A DNA stretch of 64,000 nt from Oscillospiraceae bacterium (GCA_015066405.1 SVOM01000003.1:1-64000), one strand, 5' to 3'. Positions 29,507 to 41,085 are shown, counted from the first letter of the stretch. Translations and numbers: made by a program. Notes: a model not told the origin generated them from the sequence alone.

Positions 29507-30253
29507 TTATTCAGCGTCTTCAGTAGCTTCTTCCACTACTACTTCTTCAGTAGCTGCTTCTGTGCCCTGTTCGCCCTGACGAGCTTCGATAACGGCCGAA
29601 GCGATAGTTTCAGCGATGAGTTTTACAGCGCGGATAGCGTCATCGTTACCGGGGATAACTGCGTCAACTTCATCAGGATCACAGTTGGTATCGCAAATAG
29701 CGATAATCGGAATGCCAAGCTTCTTAGCTTCGGCAACTGCAATTCTTTCTTTGCGGGGGTCAACGATGAATAATGCACCGGGGATCTTGGTCATATTCTC
29801 GATACCGCCAAGGAATTTCTCGAGTTTTTCGATTTCGAGCTTAAGTGCTGCAACTTCCTTCTTGGGAAGAAGATCGAATGTGCCGTTCTCTTCCATCTCG
29901 CGAAGCTGTTTTAAACGTCTGATACGGCCACGGATTGTGGTGAAGTTTGTGAGCATACCGCCGAGCCAACGAGCGTTTACGAAGGGCATTTCGCAGCGGA
30001 TAGCTTCTTCTTTAACAGAATCCTGTGCCTGCTTTTTGGTACCTACAAAAAGAATATCGCCGCCGTTTGCTACGATATCACGTGCAAAGGTGTAAGCCTC
30101 GTTAAGCTTCTTAACGGTCTTCTGAAGGTCGATAATGTAGATGCCGTTGCGCTCTGTAAAGATATACGGAGCCATTTTGGGGTTCCAGCGTCTTGTCTGA
30201 TGTCCGAAGTGAACACCTGCTTCAAGCAACTGTTTCATTGATACTACTGCCAT
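29507..30253 (-). CDS. rpsB: Ribosomal protein S2
   Basis: [36 protein letters not shown]; start MAVVSM at 30253 rather than the ORF-track start. Confidence 0.97.
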   Translation of the reverse strand: MAVVSMKQLLEAGVHFGHQTRRWNPKMAPYIFTERNGIYIIDLQKTVKKLNEAYTFARDIVANGGDILFVGTKKQAQDSVKEEAIRCEMPFVNARWLGGMLTNFTTIRGRIRRLKQLREMEENGTFDLLPKKEVAALKLEIEKLEKFLGGIENMTKIPGALFIVDPRKERIAVAEAKKLGIPIIAICDTNCDPDEVDAVIPGNDDAIRAVKLIAETIASAVIEARQGEQGTEAATEEVVVEEATEDAE

Positions 30254-30385
30254 TTGTTTTTCCTCCTGAGGTTCTTCCTCCATCCCGTTTAGGTTTCGGG
30301 AATGCCGTGTAGTGCCGACATCACCTGCCCGTTCAACAAACGGAATGTGTGTAATATTTTTGCAGGGCATAAGCCCAGCCGATAA
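30254..30385 (-). promoter_or_regulatory. Structured 5' leader of rpsB (candidate S2 autoregulatory leader)
   Basis: Long untranslated leader with hairpins GGGC-UUAU-GCCC, CCGUU-UGUUG-AACGG, CCCG-AAACCUAAA-CGGG before the SD. Confidence 0.45.
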
Positions 30386-30414
30386 ATTATAACACAAACA
30401 TATTATAATTGCAA
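30386..30414 (-). promoter_or_regulatory. rpsB promoter
   Basis: Minus strand TTGCAA-17 nt-TATAAT. Confidence 0.75.
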
Positions 30415-30459
30415 GTACTTTTTTGCTATTTTTTATTATAATCTTTTATCGCATTTTTC

Positions 30460-30488
30460 TTGACTTTAAGCGGATTTAGAGATATAAT
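30460..30488 (+). promoter_or_regulatory. guaB promoter
   Basis: TTGACT-17 nt-TATAAT. Confidence 0.75.
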
Positions 30489-30523
30489 TTTCTTAATATA
30501 TTTTTATAAAAAGGAGAAAAAAT

Positions 30524-32029
30524 ATGGCTTACTATTTTAACGACGTTTCACACACCTTTAATGAGTATTTGTTGGTACCGGGATATTCTTCAAGCGAATG
30601 TATCCCCGCCAATGTTAGTTTAAAAACTCCGCTTGTGAAATTCAAGAAGGGCGAGGAACCCGAAATTTCACTTAACATACCTATGGTTTCTGCTATAATG
30701 CAGTCGGTATCGGGCGAAAAACTGGCGGTAGCATTGGCTCGTGAAGGCGGTGTTTCTTTTATATACGGCTCACAAAGTGTTGAGGATGAGGCCGCTATGG
30801 TAGCGCGCGCTAAAAACTTTAAAGCAGGCTTTGTCGTAAGTGCTTCCAACATCCGTCCCGACCAGACCTTAGCCGATATTTTAGCACTTAAAGCCGAGAA
30901 CGGTTTTTCAACTGTTGCCGTAACTGATGACGGCACACCCAACGGCAAACTTTTAGGTATTGTTACAAGCCGCGATTATCGTGTAAGCCGTATGGACCCT
31001 AAAACCCCCGTTAGCGAGTTTATGACTCCTTTTTCAAAGCTTATATACGCTTATGATGATACTTCTCTTAAAGAAGCCAACAACATTATTTGGGACAACA
31101 AATTAAACGCCCTACCCATTATCGATAAGGACCAAAACTTAAAATCCATCGTTTTCCGCAAGGACTATGATTTGCACAAGGCAAATCCACTTGAATTACT
31201 TGATAAAAACAAGCGTTACATTGTGGGTGCGGGTATTAACACACGCGACTATGCTGAGCGTGTTCCCGCCCTTGTAGAAGCAGGTGCAGACGTACTTTGT
31301 ATTGACTCTTCGGAGGGCTTTTCCGAGTGGCAAAAGCTCACTATCGAGTGGATACGCGAGCGTTACGGCGATACCGTAAAGGTTGGCGCCGGTAACGTTG
31401 TTGATGCCGAGGGCTTCCGTTTCTTAGCCGACTGCGGCGCTGACTTTATTAAGGTTGGTATCGGCGGCGGTTCGATTTGTATCACACGTGAAACCAAGGG
31501 TATCGGCCGCGGACAAGCAACCGCGCTTATTGATGTTTGTAAAGCGCGTGATGAATACTTTAAAGAGACAGGTGTTTATGTTCCTGTATGCTCGGACGGC
31601 GGTATCGTATTTGACCACCACATGACCTTAGCACTTGCTATGGGCGCCGATTTCCTTATGCTCGGCCGCTATTTTGCCCGTTTTGATGAAAGCCCTACAA
31701 ACAAGCTTATGATAAACGGCAACTATGTTAAAGAATACTGGGGCGAAGGTTCTAACCGCGCTCGCAACTGGATGCGTTATGACTTAGGCGGCGATAAGAA
31801 GTTATCGTTTGAAGAAGGCGTTGACTCTTATGTTCCTTACGCAGGCTCACTTAAAGACAACGTTGGTATAACTCTTGCCAAGGTACGCTCCACAATGTGC
31901 AACTGCGGTGCACTTACAATTCCCGAGCTTCAAAAGAACGCAAAATTAACCCTCGTTAGTGCCACAAGTATTGTTGAGGGTGGCGCACACGACGTTATCC
32001 GAAAGGACACATCTGCATCGGTTAAATAA
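30524..32029 (+). CDS. guaB: IMP dehydrogenase
   Basis: CBS-type region, [48 protein letters not shown]. Confidence 0.92.
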   Translation: MAYYFNDVSHTFNEYLLVPGYSSSECIPANVSLKTPLVKFKKGEEPEISLNIPMVSAIMQSVSGEKLAVALAREGGVSFIYGSQSVEDEAAMVARAKNFKAGFVVSASNIRPDQTLADILALKAENGFSTVAVTDDGTPNGKLLGIVTSRDYRVSRMDPKTPVSEFMTPFSKLIYAYDDTSLKEANNIIWDNKLNALPIIDKDQNLKSIVFRKDYDLHKANPLELLDKNKRYIVGAGINTRDYAERVPALVEAGADVLCIDSSEGFSEWQKLTIEWIRERYGDTVKVGAGNVVDAEGFRFLADCGADFIKVGIGGGSICITRETKGIGRGQATALIDVCKARDEYFKETGVYVPVCSDGGIVFDHHMTLALAMGADFLMLGRYFARFDESPTNKLMINGNYVKEYWGEGSNRARNWMRYDLGGDKKLSFEEGVDSYVPYAGSLKDNVGITLAKVRSTMCNCGALTIPELQKNAKLTLVSATSIVEGGAHDVIRKDTSASVK

Positions 32030-32047
32030 AATTTTAGGGGTTTTATT

Positions 32048-33664
32048 ATGAACGATTTAATTGTTTTATCTTCACTCGCTAAGGTTTATACCGATATGCC
32101 GCTTGATTTATCACACATTATAAAAAGCGGCACAATGCTTATAAACGACACCTATCATTTTCAGGTGGCGTTTAAAAGCCAAAAGGGGTATAACCAGCTT
32201 GATACGGTTGAAGTATTAAGTGATTTAGGCGATGCTGTTAGTGTCCGTTACGTTGACTACGTACCCTGTGATATTACGGTTGAGGTGCCAAATCACGATA
32301 CCTGTGAGCATCCCGCTCCAGGGCTTTTCCCCGATATATTAAAACCGCTACCCCAAAAAGTGTGGACATACCCTGATATGTGGCGCGCATTTTGGATTAC
32401 TATTGACGGCTCCAAAAAAGATTTAAAGCCCGGTAAATACCCTATTACTGTTAACGTTACTTGCGGTGGTGTGGTAGATACTGCCACATTTAATCTTGAG
32501 GTTTTACCCGCAAGGCTCGATGAGCAAACCTTACCCGTTACCAACTGGCTACATTGCGACTGCATTTGCCAATACCACGGCGTAGATTTTGCGAGCGAGG
32601 AATTTTGGGCGATACTTAAAAATTACCTTACCGCTGCGGTTAAAAACGGAATCAATATGATTTTAACCCCCATCTTTACCCCGCCGCTTGATACGGCTAT
32701 TGGCGGAGAGCGTTTAACCACACAATTGGTTGATGTTACCGTGGCTGGCGGTACATATTTATTCAACTTTGATAACCTTGTACGATTTATAAACCTTTGC
32801 CGTGAATGTGGGGTTAAGTATTACGAGATTTCTCCCCTATTTACACAGTGGGGCTGCAAATATGCACCTAAGGTTATGGCTACGGTTGACGGCGAATACA
32901 AAAAGCTTTTTGGTTGGGAGACTGAGGGCTTTGGTAAGGAATATCTTGGTTTTTTAGGCGAGCTTTTACCGCTTTTGGTTGCAAAGCTAAAGGAATTAGA
33001 TGCTTTTGATGCTTGCTATTTCCATATTTCCGATGAGCCGACACCCGATGTGATTGATAACTACAAAATTTGTGCCGACTTTATAAAGGAGCAAATTCCG
33101 TCAGATAAATTTATTGATGCTATGCGCGCTCCCGATTTTTATAAAGAAGGCTATGTTACGGTTCCCGTTGCGGCGCTGCTTAATATGGAAGCCTTCTTGC
33201 CCGAAAAAATCGACAACCTTTGGGGTTACTACTGTTGTTGCGAACAGCGTACTGCAAACCGCTTACTTGCACACGCATCCTACCGCAACCGCGTGCTCGG
33301 TCTTGTGCTGTTTAAGCATAATATTAAGGGCTTTTTACAATGGGGACTTAATTTCTATAACTCCCGCCATTCACGTGAGCCAATTAACCCCTACGCTACA
33401 TCAACCGCTTACGGTTGGGTACCGGGTGGAGACGCATACGTGCTCTACCCGAATGATGACGGCACAGTTACCGAGTCGCTTCGTATTTGCGTGTTTGCCG
33501 ATTCAATTCGCGACTTTACAGCACTTAATATGCTGCTTAAAAAGTACACTCGTGGGGAATTAGTTAGTATGTTGGGCTTTGAAGATTTAACCTTCTTTAC
33601 CTTCTTGCCACCTTACAAATTGCTCGAAATCAGAGAAAAAATCAACCGCATGCTTTGCGAATAA
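32048..33664 (+). CDS. DUF4091-type putative glycoside hydrolase
   Basis: CYFHISDEPTPD, LGLVLFKHNIKGFLQWGLNFYNS, WVPGGDAYVLYP. Confidence 0.75.
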   Translation: MNDLIVLSSLAKVYTDMPLDLSHIIKSGTMLINDTYHFQVAFKSQKGYNQLDTVEVLSDLGDAVSVRYVDYVPCDITVEVPNHDTCEHPAPGLFPDILKPLPQKVWTYPDMWRAFWITIDGSKKDLKPGKYPITVNVTCGGVVDTATFNLEVLPARLDEQTLPVTNWLHCDCICQYHGVDFASEEFWAILKNYLTAAVKNGINMILTPIFTPPLDTAIGGERLTTQLVDVTVAGGTYLFNFDNLVRFINLCRECGVKYYEISPLFTQWGCKYAPKVMATVDGEYKKLFGWETEGFGKEYLGFLGELLPLLVAKLKELDAFDACYFHISDEPTPDVIDNYKICADFIKEQIPSDKFIDAMRAPDFYKEGYVTVPVAALLNMEAFLPEKIDNLWGYYCCCEQRTANRLLAHASYRNRVLGLVLFKHNIKGFLQWGLNFYNSRHSREPINPYATSTAYGWVPGGDAYVLYPNDDGTVTESLRICVFADSIRDFTALNMLLKKYTRGELVSMLGFEDLTFFTFLPPYKLLEIREKINRMLCE

Positions 33665-33668
33665 AATT

Positions 33669-33696
33669 AAATGCCTTGGCTTTGGCCAAGGCATTT
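33669..33696. terminator. Terminator
   Basis: aaatgccttggc-tttg-gccaaggcattt then T-run. Confidence 0.88.
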
Positions 33697-33781
33697 TTTA
33701 TTTTATAATTTGTATTAACAAAGTAAACATTATCGGTATTGTTATAACGCAAAGTGTGTGGGAAAGTAGTGCATTAATGCA

Positions 33782-36529
33782 CTACTTTGACGTCTCTCTA
33801 AAAATTCTAATTGCCTCGCTAATGCCGCCGCCTTTACCGCCTGCTTTTTCGACATAGGTTAAAATACGAATTTCCTTTACCGAATCACTGTAGGACTCTA
33901 AATTAACTTTAATTTCTCCGCCGTGAATAGCCGAATCGCAATTATAAACCTTTTTGCCATCGATATAAATTTCTATTAAATCGGTATAAACATTTGGCAA
34001 GGACAAAACATATTTACCCTTAGCAACAGTAGGTCTTGCGCGATAAATACGCCATTTTTCGTGGTAATCGGTTTGATATAGCCCCTCGCTAAAGCCAACA
34101 GCCATAAATGAGTTCATATTATCATCGTTAAGTTTGATTAAGGGGTCGGGACGCACCCAAGAAATATCGGACATAGTAACGCCACTGACATCATTGTTTT
34201 GCGCACCAAAAATGCAGTTAGGGGTAGGAACTGATACTACATCTAAATCAATTTCGGCGCTCTCAAGGCCCTTAGCGGTTGCTATAACCTTTATATTTTT
34301 AGCACCGATTTTGGACATAACAAGTGCTTGGCACCAGCCCGCAAATAAATCACGCTCGGGTAATACATCCGACTCGTGCGAATTGGGGTTGCCGTTGCCG
34401 ACACCTCGAATAATACCATCCCCGATAACCTCAAATTTTAAATGATTATCGGCAGTCGGCACTACTCTACCCCGTTTATCGACAACACAGAAATTAAGTA
34501 TGGCGGTATCGTGGCCGTCATTTTTAATGCTACTGCTAACAGGACATATCTTTATAGCATAGGGCTTGCCGGTTGTTTTATTTTCAGCCTTTGCCACGCA
34601 TTTGCCGTTTTTATATGCCTTAGCCGTTATTTTACCGGGAACAAAATCTATCAGCCACTCAGGGTTAGCGCAAACGTCAGCCGCTTTGCGACCAAGCGAT
34701 TTGCCGTTCAAGAACAGTTCAACCTCATCACAGTTGCTTACTGCCATAACGCGCACCTGTTCCCCCTTTTGCCAATTCCAATGCGGTAGTAAATGCACCA
34801 TCGGCTTATCTGTAAAGCAAGCCTTATTTTGATAGAAAGAATCCTTTGCAAAGCCACAAGTATCCATTATGCCAAACTGCGAAGATACGCTCGGCCACTT
34901 AAACGGCGATGGCTCTCCGCGATAATCAAAGCCGGTCCAAATAAATATGCCTGCGAACCACTCGCGGTTTCTTACAAAATCCCAGGTTTCGTGTATAGTT
35001 TGTCCCCACGGCACCTTTTCTTCATCGTAATTACTGAGCACCTGTTTGTCGGTATAGTCCGATTTATAGCAGCCGCGTGTTGTAACAGCACTATTGTTTT
35101 CAGAGCCTAACAAACACATTTCGGGGTGGAATTTGCGCATTGTATCAATGGCCGATATGGCATAGTTAATACCCGTGGCATCCATATAAAGCCCCGCGCC
35201 CTCGGCATTACCGTTTATGGCGCCCATAATAATACGAGTATCATCTAATTGCTTTACTTTTGCATACATACGCCTAAATATTCTCGCACCCTCATCGGTG
35301 TTTTGAAGCGGCTCTTCATTAAAGAGCGAATAGAACATAACTGACGGATGATTACGGTCGCGGCGCACCATTATATCAAGATAGCGAAGCACCTCCTCGC
35401 GCGTTTCAAAACGGCGATTTTCATCCATAACTATAAGGCCCAACTCATCACACGCATCAAGTATCTCTTTATTAGGCAAATTATGCGAGCAACGGTAGGC
35501 GTTTGTGCCCATTTCTTTAAGTCGCTTTACTCGATAATACTGCACCGAATCGGGCACGGCAACACCAACACCCGCGTGGTCTTGGTGGTTACAGGTGCCC
35601 TTTAAAAGCACCCTTTTATCGTTCAGGAAAAAGCCCTTGTCCTTGTCGATATAGAAGGTGCGGAAGCCTATGCGCAGGCTCTCGCTATCGGTAGTTTCTC
35701 CGTTTTTAATAACGTTTACCTTTAATGTATAAAGCTTGGGATTATCTACGTCCCAACGAATGACGCGGCCAACCGAAAATTTATTTTTTATAACCGTGTT
35801 GGCTGAATATCCGCACGTAAGCGTTTTAGATGTGCCGCTCGCTATCAATTTATCCCCATCAAAAAGCTGGGCCGACACATACGCCTCGGCATCCTCATAA
35901 GCACTGTTTTGCAGTGTGGTTTCAAGCTCAATTTCCCAACTGTTTTTTGTGCCTTTTTTTAATACGGGTTTTGCAAAAATACCATTGTGTGCGATATGTA
36001 AATCTTCTTTAACGTAGAGCTTTACGTGGCGGTAAATTCCTGCGCCCTCATACCACCAGCCCTCGGTCTCGGTGCCCTTAATATACACCGCCAAGGTGTT
36101 AACACGCTCGCCAAAATAGGCGCGGTCGGTAATATCAAATACCGTTTCGGTGTAGGCACTAAAGGAGCGCTCCATAATAGAACCGTTAAAGTAAAATTCG
36201 GCATTTACAGCCGTACCCTCAAAGCACAAAAGCAAATGCTTATTCTTTAATGACTTGTCTAACTTAAAGCCCTTGCGGTACCACGCGTTGCAACGCTCAC
36301 GATAGCCGTGCGAGTGCAAATTTTCGGGTGCAAAAGAACTCTCTGCAAAATAATCGTGCGGCAAATCAACCCGTCGCCAACCGCTATCATCATAGGTTTT
36401 TGAGCCAACGCCCACTACGTTACCCGACTTACACGCGGCATAAATATCATCGTGTCCCGTGCCCGCTTTGAAATCAACATCGCCACGGTGGAACTTCCAA
36501 TCAAAGTCCATATTATAAACAACGCTCAT
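33782..36529 (-). CDS. Glycoside hydrolase family 2 protein (beta-galactosidase-like)
   Basis: DLPHDYF, GAGIYRHVKLYV, LKGTCNHQDHAGVG, RCSHNLPNKEILDACDELGLIVMDENR, SLFNEEP, IFIWTGFDYRGEP. Confidence 0.92.
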   Translation of the reverse strand: MSVVYNMDFDWKFHRGDVDFKAGTGHDDIYAACKSGNVVGVGSKTYDDSGWRRVDLPHDYFAESSFAPENLHSHGYRERCNAWYRKGFKLDKSLKNKHLLLCFEGTAVNAEFYFNGSIMERSFSAYTETVFDITDRAYFGERVNTLAVYIKGTETEGWWYEGAGIYRHVKLYVKEDLHIAHNGIFAKPVLKKGTKNSWEIELETTLQNSAYEDAEAYVSAQLFDGDKLIASGTSKTLTCGYSANTVIKNKFSVGRVIRWDVDNPKLYTLKVNVIKNGETTDSESLRIGFRTFYIDKDKGFFLNDKRVLLKGTCNHQDHAGVGVAVPDSVQYYRVKRLKEMGTNAYRCSHNLPNKEILDACDELGLIVMDENRRFETREEVLRYLDIMVRRDRNHPSVMFYSLFNEEPLQNTDEGARIFRRMYAKVKQLDDTRIIMGAINGNAEGAGLYMDATGINYAISAIDTMRKFHPEMCLLGSENNSAVTTRGCYKSDYTDKQVLSNYDEEKVPWGQTIHETWDFVRNREWFAGIFIWTGFDYRGEPSPFKWPSVSSQFGIMDTCGFAKDSFYQNKACFTDKPMVHLLPHWNWQKGEQVRVMAVSNCDEVELFLNGKSLGRKAADVCANPEWLIDFVPGKITAKAYKNGKCVAKAENKTTGKPYAIKICPVSSSIKNDGHDTAILNFCVVDKRGRVVPTADNHLKFEVIGDGIIRGVGNGNPNSHESDVLPERDLFAGWCQALVMSKIGAKNIKVIATAKGLESAEIDLDVVSVPTPNCIFGAQNNDVSGVTMSDISWVRPDPLIKLNDDNMNSFMAVGFSEGLYQTDYHEKWRIYRARPTVAKGKYVLSLPNVYTDLIEIYIDGKKVYNCDSAIHGGEIKVNLESYSDSVKEIRILTYVEKAGGKGGGISEAIRIFRETSK

Positions 36530-36654
36530 ATTACTTGGCTCCTTTTATTTTCTACCAATACAGTATATTTCAAACCTATTGAAAAGTCAACAAAATACGC
36601 AGTTTTTGTTGACTTATTGCACCATTTATTTTATTATATTTTCGGAGGGATTTT

Positions 36655-37197
36655 ATGAAATGGTTTATTGCTTCTGATATACACGGCTCCGCCTATTTTT
36701 GCGAAAAATTAATTGAGCGATACAAGGCAGAAAAAGCCGATAAAATATTACTGCTCGGCGACATACTTTACCACGGACCAAGAAACGATTTACCGCGCGG
36801 CTATAACCCCAAAGCAGTAATTGGTTTATTAAATGAACTTAAAAACGATATACTTTGTGTGCGCGGCAACTGTGATACCGAGGTTGACCAAATGGTGCTC
36901 CACTTTCCCATACTTGCCGATTATTGCATTATAACCCACGAAACAAAGGTTATTTATGCTACACACGGGCATATTTTTAACAAGGAGCATTTGCCGCCGC
37001 TTAATAAGGGCGATATACTGCTTCACGGACATACACATATTCCCGTTTGTGAGCAATATGATAATTTTACCTATATAAATCCGGGGTCGGTATCAATACC
37101 GAAGGAAAACAGCCACCACGGTTATATGATTTTTGAGGATGGCGTATTTTATTGGCGCGACCTTGACGGTAACGTTATAAATGAATATAAAATATAA
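36655..37197 (+). CDS. YfcE-family phosphodiesterase
   Basis: ASDIHGSAYFCEKL, LLLGDILYHGPRN, VRGNCDTEVDQ, GHTHIPVCE. Confidence 0.9.
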   Translation: MKWFIASDIHGSAYFCEKLIERYKAEKADKILLLGDILYHGPRNDLPRGYNPKAVIGLLNELKNDILCVRGNCDTEVDQMVLHFPILADYCIITHETKVIYATHGHIFNKEHLPPLNKGDILLHGHTHIPVCEQYDNFTYINPGSVSIPKENSHHGYMIFEDGVFYWRDLDGNVINEYKI

Positions 37198-37200
37198 AAA

Positions 37201-37231
37201 AATCAACCGACAAACTGTCGGTTGATTTTTT
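37201..37231. terminator. Bidirectional terminator
   Basis: aatcaaccgacaaactgtcggttgatttttt. Confidence 0.85.
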
Positions 37232-37233
37232 GT

Positions 37234-38469
37234 TTACTCATAAATCGGGAATTTTTCGCAAAGTGCCATAACCTCACGGGAAATCTCATCCTTTGAGTTT
37301 TCAAAATCGGTAACAACGCGTTTTATCCAGCCTGCGATAAGCTTCATTTCATCCTCTTTAAAACCGCGAGAGGTAACTGCTGGTGTACCTATTCTTACGC
37401 CGCTTGTAATAAAAGGACTTTGCGGATCGTTAGGAATTGCGTTTTTATTTACGGTAATATGCACCTCATCAAGTCGCTTTTCAAGTTCTTTACCCGTAAT
37501 GTCAAATTTACGTAAATCAAGCAGCATCAAGTGGTTATCGGTACCATCCGATACCAAATCAAAGCCCTCGGCTTTAAGGGCTGCTGCCAAGGCTGCGGCA
37601 TTTTTAACGATTTGCTTTTGATACTCTTTAAACTCGGGCTTTAACGCTTCGCCGAAAGCTACTGCTTTTGCCGCAATTATATGCATTAAAGGGCCGCCCT
37701 GAACACCTGGGAAAATCGCCTTATCTACTTGCTTTGCAAGTGCCTCACGGCAAAGAATCAAGCCGCCACGCGGACCGCGGAGAGTCTTATGAGTTGTGGT
37801 GGTTACTACATCGGCATACGGCACGGGACTCGGATGAAGGCCTGCCGCTACAAGACCTGCAATATGGGCTATATCTACCATTAAGTAAGCGCCTACCTTA
37901 TCGGCAATTTCGCGCATACGCTTAAAGTCGATTACCCTCGCATACGCACTTGCTCCCGCAACAATAAGTTTGGGCTTACATTCTAATGCTATTCTCTCCA
38001 TCTCATCATAATCGATAACGTGGGTATCATCGGTAACGCCGTAAGGCACGATATTAAAATATTTACCCGAAATATTTACGGGTGAGCCGTGAGATAAATG
38101 TCCGCCGTGGGCTAAATTCATACCCATAACGGTGTCTCCAGGCTGCAAGAGCGCAAAGAAAACCGCAAGGTTTGCGTTAGCACCGCTGTGGGGCTGAACG
38201 TTGGCGTGCTCTGCGCCGAAAAGCTTTTTAGCACGCTCTCTCGCAATATCTTCAACTACATCAACATACTCGCATCCGCCATAATAACGGTGTGCGGGAT
38301 AACCCTCGGCATATTTATTTGTAAGCACGCTGCCTGCCGCCAATAATACCGCTTTTGATACTATATTCTCCGATGCGATAAGCTCGATATTATGGCGTTG
38401 TCTTGTAAGTTCATCGTTGCACGCTGCAAATACCTCACTATCGAATTTTTCAAGCTCATTAAAAAACAT
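37234..38469 (-). CDS. glyA: Serine hydroxymethyltransferase
   Basis: [52 protein letters not shown]. Confidence 0.97.
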   Translation of the reverse strand: MFFNELEKFDSEVFAACNDELTRQRHNIELIASENIVSKAVLLAAGSVLTNKYAEGYPAHRYYGGCEYVDVVEDIARERAKKLFGAEHANVQPHSGANANLAVFFALLQPGDTVMGMNLAHGGHLSHGSPVNISGKYFNIVPYGVTDDTHVIDYDEMERIALECKPKLIVAGASAYARVIDFKRMREIADKVGAYLMVDIAHIAGLVAAGLHPSPVPYADVVTTTTHKTLRGPRGGLILCREALAKQVDKAIFPGVQGGPLMHIIAAKAVAFGEALKPEFKEYQKQIVKNAAALAAALKAEGFDLVSDGTDNHLMLLDLRKFDITGKELEKRLDEVHITVNKNAIPNDPQSPFITSGVRIGTPAVTSRGFKEDEMKLIAGWIKRVVTDFENSKDEISREVMALCEKFPIYE

Positions 38470-38481
38470 TTTTACATCCTC

Positions 38482-39894
38482 CTATATCGTTTCAATCTTG
38501 ATTAGATTTGTATTTCCTGATTTACCGTTGGTAACACCGCCCGTGATAACTATTTTATCATCCGTTTTAAGCGGTAATGTGCTTTTGGCGAGCTTTAGCG
38601 CGGTATAGAAAAGCACATCGGTTGATGGAAGTTCTTCGCACAATAGCGGTATAACACCCCAAGAAAGCGATAACTTATGCCACGTTTTTTCGTTGGTAGT
38701 AATACCAAGTATATCTACAGGTGGGCGAAAACGCGATACCATACGCGCCGTCATACCCGTTCTTGAACATACCGCAACTGCCTTAGCATCTATATCTATC
38801 GCCATACCGCAGGTTGCGTGGGAAATGGCATCAACTGTATTGCGAATAGAAAATTCGCTGTTTGCAAAGCGTTTTTTGTAGTTTATATGAAGCTCGGTGC
38901 TTTCGGCTATTTTTGACATCGTTTCTACCGCCAATACGGGATATTTACCCGCCGCAGTCTCACCCGACAGCATTATAGCGCTTGTGCCATCATATACGGC
39001 GTTTGCAACATCGGAGATTTCGGCTCTTGTCGGTCTTTTATTGTATATCATAGATTCGAGCATCTCGGTAGCTGTAATTACACGTTTTCCGAGCATACGG
39101 CATTTTGTGATAAGCCGTTTTTGAACGGCGGGCAGTTCTTCAAACGGGATTTCAACACCCATATCTCCCCTGCCTATCATAATACCTGTGCACTCGTTGC
39201 ATATTTCCTCAATATTATCGATACCCGACTGATTTTCAATCTTTGCGATAAGGTCAACATCGTTAATATCGTTCTCGGCTAAAAACTTTTTAACCGATTT
39301 TAAATCTTCAGCGCACGATACAAAGGAGCAGGCAATTAAATCAATACCATTGCTCACCCCAAATAAAATATCTTGCTTGTCCTGTTCGCTTAAAAACTCT
39401 TGCTTTAAAACCTTATTGGGAAAGCTCATACTCTTACGATTTGAAAGTTCGCCACCCGTGATTACCTTGCACACAACATCATCTTCGGTAATTTCGGTAA
39501 CCGAAAATTCAAGCAAACCGTTATTTACCAAAATTCTGTCGCCTACATCCAAATCATTTGTTAATCCCGTATAGCTTACCGAAACTCTATTTTTGTCTCC
39601 AACAACGTCCTTTGTTGTAAACCTAAAAACATCGTTTTCCTTTAAAAGGATTTTGCCATCGGTAAATGTTTTGATACGATACTCGGGGCCCTTTGTGTCA
39701 AGCATTATGGCAAGTGGTATACCGAGTTTCTCTCTTACCTTTTTTATGGTGTTTATGCGCTCCAGCTGATCCTTGTGTGTGCCGTGAGAAAAGTTTAGGC
39801 GGGCTACATTCATACCCGCGAGGCACATTTTTGTTATGGTCTGCTCATCGCTTGAGGCAGGACCTAAAGTACAAACGATTTTTGTTTTACGCAT
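38482..39894 (-). CDS. pyk: Pyruvate kinase
   Basis: KIVCTLGPASS, MNVARLNFSHG, IGRGDMGVEIPFEELPAVQK, MLSGETAAGKYP. Confidence 0.97.
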   Translation of the reverse strand: MRKTKIVCTLGPASSDEQTITKMCLAGMNVARLNFSHGTHKDQLERINTIKKVREKLGIPLAIMLDTKGPEYRIKTFTDGKILLKENDVFRFTTKDVVGDKNRVSVSYTGLTNDLDVGDRILVNNGLLEFSVTEITEDDVVCKVITGGELSNRKSMSFPNKVLKQEFLSEQDKQDILFGVSNGIDLIACSFVSCAEDLKSVKKFLAENDINDVDLIAKIENQSGIDNIEEICNECTGIMIGRGDMGVEIPFEELPAVQKRLITKCRMLGKRVITATEMLESMIYNKRPTRAEISDVANAVYDGTSAIMLSGETAAGKYPVLAVETMSKIAESTELHINYKKRFANSEFSIRNTVDAISHATCGMAIDIDAKAVAVCSRTGMTARMVSRFRPPVDILGITTNEKTWHKLSLSWGVIPLLCEELPSTDVLFYTALKLAKSTLPLKTDDKIVITGGVTNGKSGNTNLIKIETI

Positions 39895-40002
39895 AAAAAG
39901 ACTTCCTTTGAAAAAATATATAATCTATTATACTATAAAACCAAGGCACTTGCAACAAGCTTTGTTTAAAATAAGATAAAATATTATTAAATAAAATAAA
40001 TA

Positions 40003-40032
40003 TTGACAAAAGCAGTGGTTTCGTGTGATAAT
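40003..40032 (+). promoter_or_regulatory. Promoter upstream of rsmD
   Basis: TTGACA-18 nt-GATAAT. Confidence 0.6.
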
Positions 40033-40061
40033 ATAAGCAAGTGTAAATATGGGTGATTTAA

Positions 40062-40604
40062 ATGAGAGTTATTACCGGTAGTGCCAGAGGCCGCCGCCTT
40101 CAAACGCTTGAGGGCAACGATGTTAGGCCCACGACCGATAAGGTAAAAGAGGCAATATTCAGTTCGATACAGTTTGATATTGAGGGTAGAAGAATACTCG
40201 ATTTATTTGCGGGCTCAGGCCAGCTTGGTATTGAGGCATTAAGCCGTGGTGCTGAAAGCGCTACCTTTGTTGACCTTAATCCTGAAGCTATAAATGTTAT
40301 TAAATCAAACATAAAAGCCACGGGCTTTGACAGTGTATCGAAAGTTTTACGGGCTGACTGTTTTTCTTTTATAGCATCCACAAAGGATGAATTTGACATT
40401 GTCCTGCTTGACCCACCCTACCGCGAGGGAATACTCGAAAAAACACTCACAGCTGTTACAAATATTATGAGCGACTACGGTATTATTATTTGCGAAAGAC
40501 CGTCAGACATCGCTTTGCCGCAAACCGTTGGCGGCTTTTTTGAGAAAAAGCAATTAAAATTCGGTAAGATTTTAGTTTCGATTTATCGGAAAGAAAGTGT
40601 TTAA
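40062..40604 (+). CDS. rsmD: 16S rRNA (guanine966-N2)-methyltransferase
   Basis: MRVITGSARGRRL, RPTTDKVKEAIFS, LDLFAGSGQLGIEALSRGA, DIVLLDPPY. Confidence 0.95.
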   Translation: MRVITGSARGRRLQTLEGNDVRPTTDKVKEAIFSSIQFDIEGRRILDLFAGSGQLGIEALSRGAESATFVDLNPEAINVIKSNIKATGFDSVSKVLRADCFSFIASTKDEFDIVLLDPPYREGILEKTLTAVTNIMSDYGIIICERPSDIALPQTVGGFFEKKQLKFGKILVSIYRKESV

Positions 40605-40605
40605 T

Positions 40606-41085
40606 ATGAACAAGTGTGTTATATGCCCAGGTAGTTATGACCCCATAACTCTCGGCCACATAGATATAATAGAACGTGCCGCTTCCCTTTTTGATAAGGT
40701 TATCGTTGTTGTTATGATAAACTATAAAAAGAAATACAGTTTTTCTGTGGAAGAACGCGTAGAAATGATAAAGAAATGCGTATCGCACCTTAGTAATGTT
40801 GAGGTTGATTTTTCCGATGGTCTATTATCGGAATATGCAAAAGAGAAAAACGCTTACGCAATTGTTAAGGGTTTACGTGCTATGTCGGATTTTGAATATG
40901 AATTCCAAATGGCACTTGCCAATAAAAAAATGAACAAATCTATCGAAACCTTGTTCCTTACAACAAATGCTGAATTTATGTATTTAAGTTCGAGCATGGT
41001 TAAGCAAATCGCCAGTATGGGTGGAGATATTTCGGATTTTGTTCCTAAAGCAATCCATAAAGATATTATCGAAAGGTTAAAATAG
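40606..41085 (+). CDS. coaD: Phosphopantetheine adenylyltransferase
   Basis: CPGSYDPITLGHIDIIERA, KGLRAMSDFEYEFQMALANKKM. Confidence 0.96.
   Translation: MNKCVICPGSYDPITLGHIDIIERAASLFDKVIVVVMINYKKKYSFSVEERVEMIKKCVSHLSNVEVDFSDGLLSEYAKEKNAYAIVKGLRAMSDFEYEFQMALANKKMNKSIETLFLTTNAEFMYLSSSMVKQIASMGGDISDFVPKAIHKDIIERLK

Noticed and set aside
30254-30397. N-terminal extension of S2 (ORF-track start at 30397)
   Set aside because: The extension is not S2-like, and the canonical [18 protein letters not shown] start has a good SD (ggagg).
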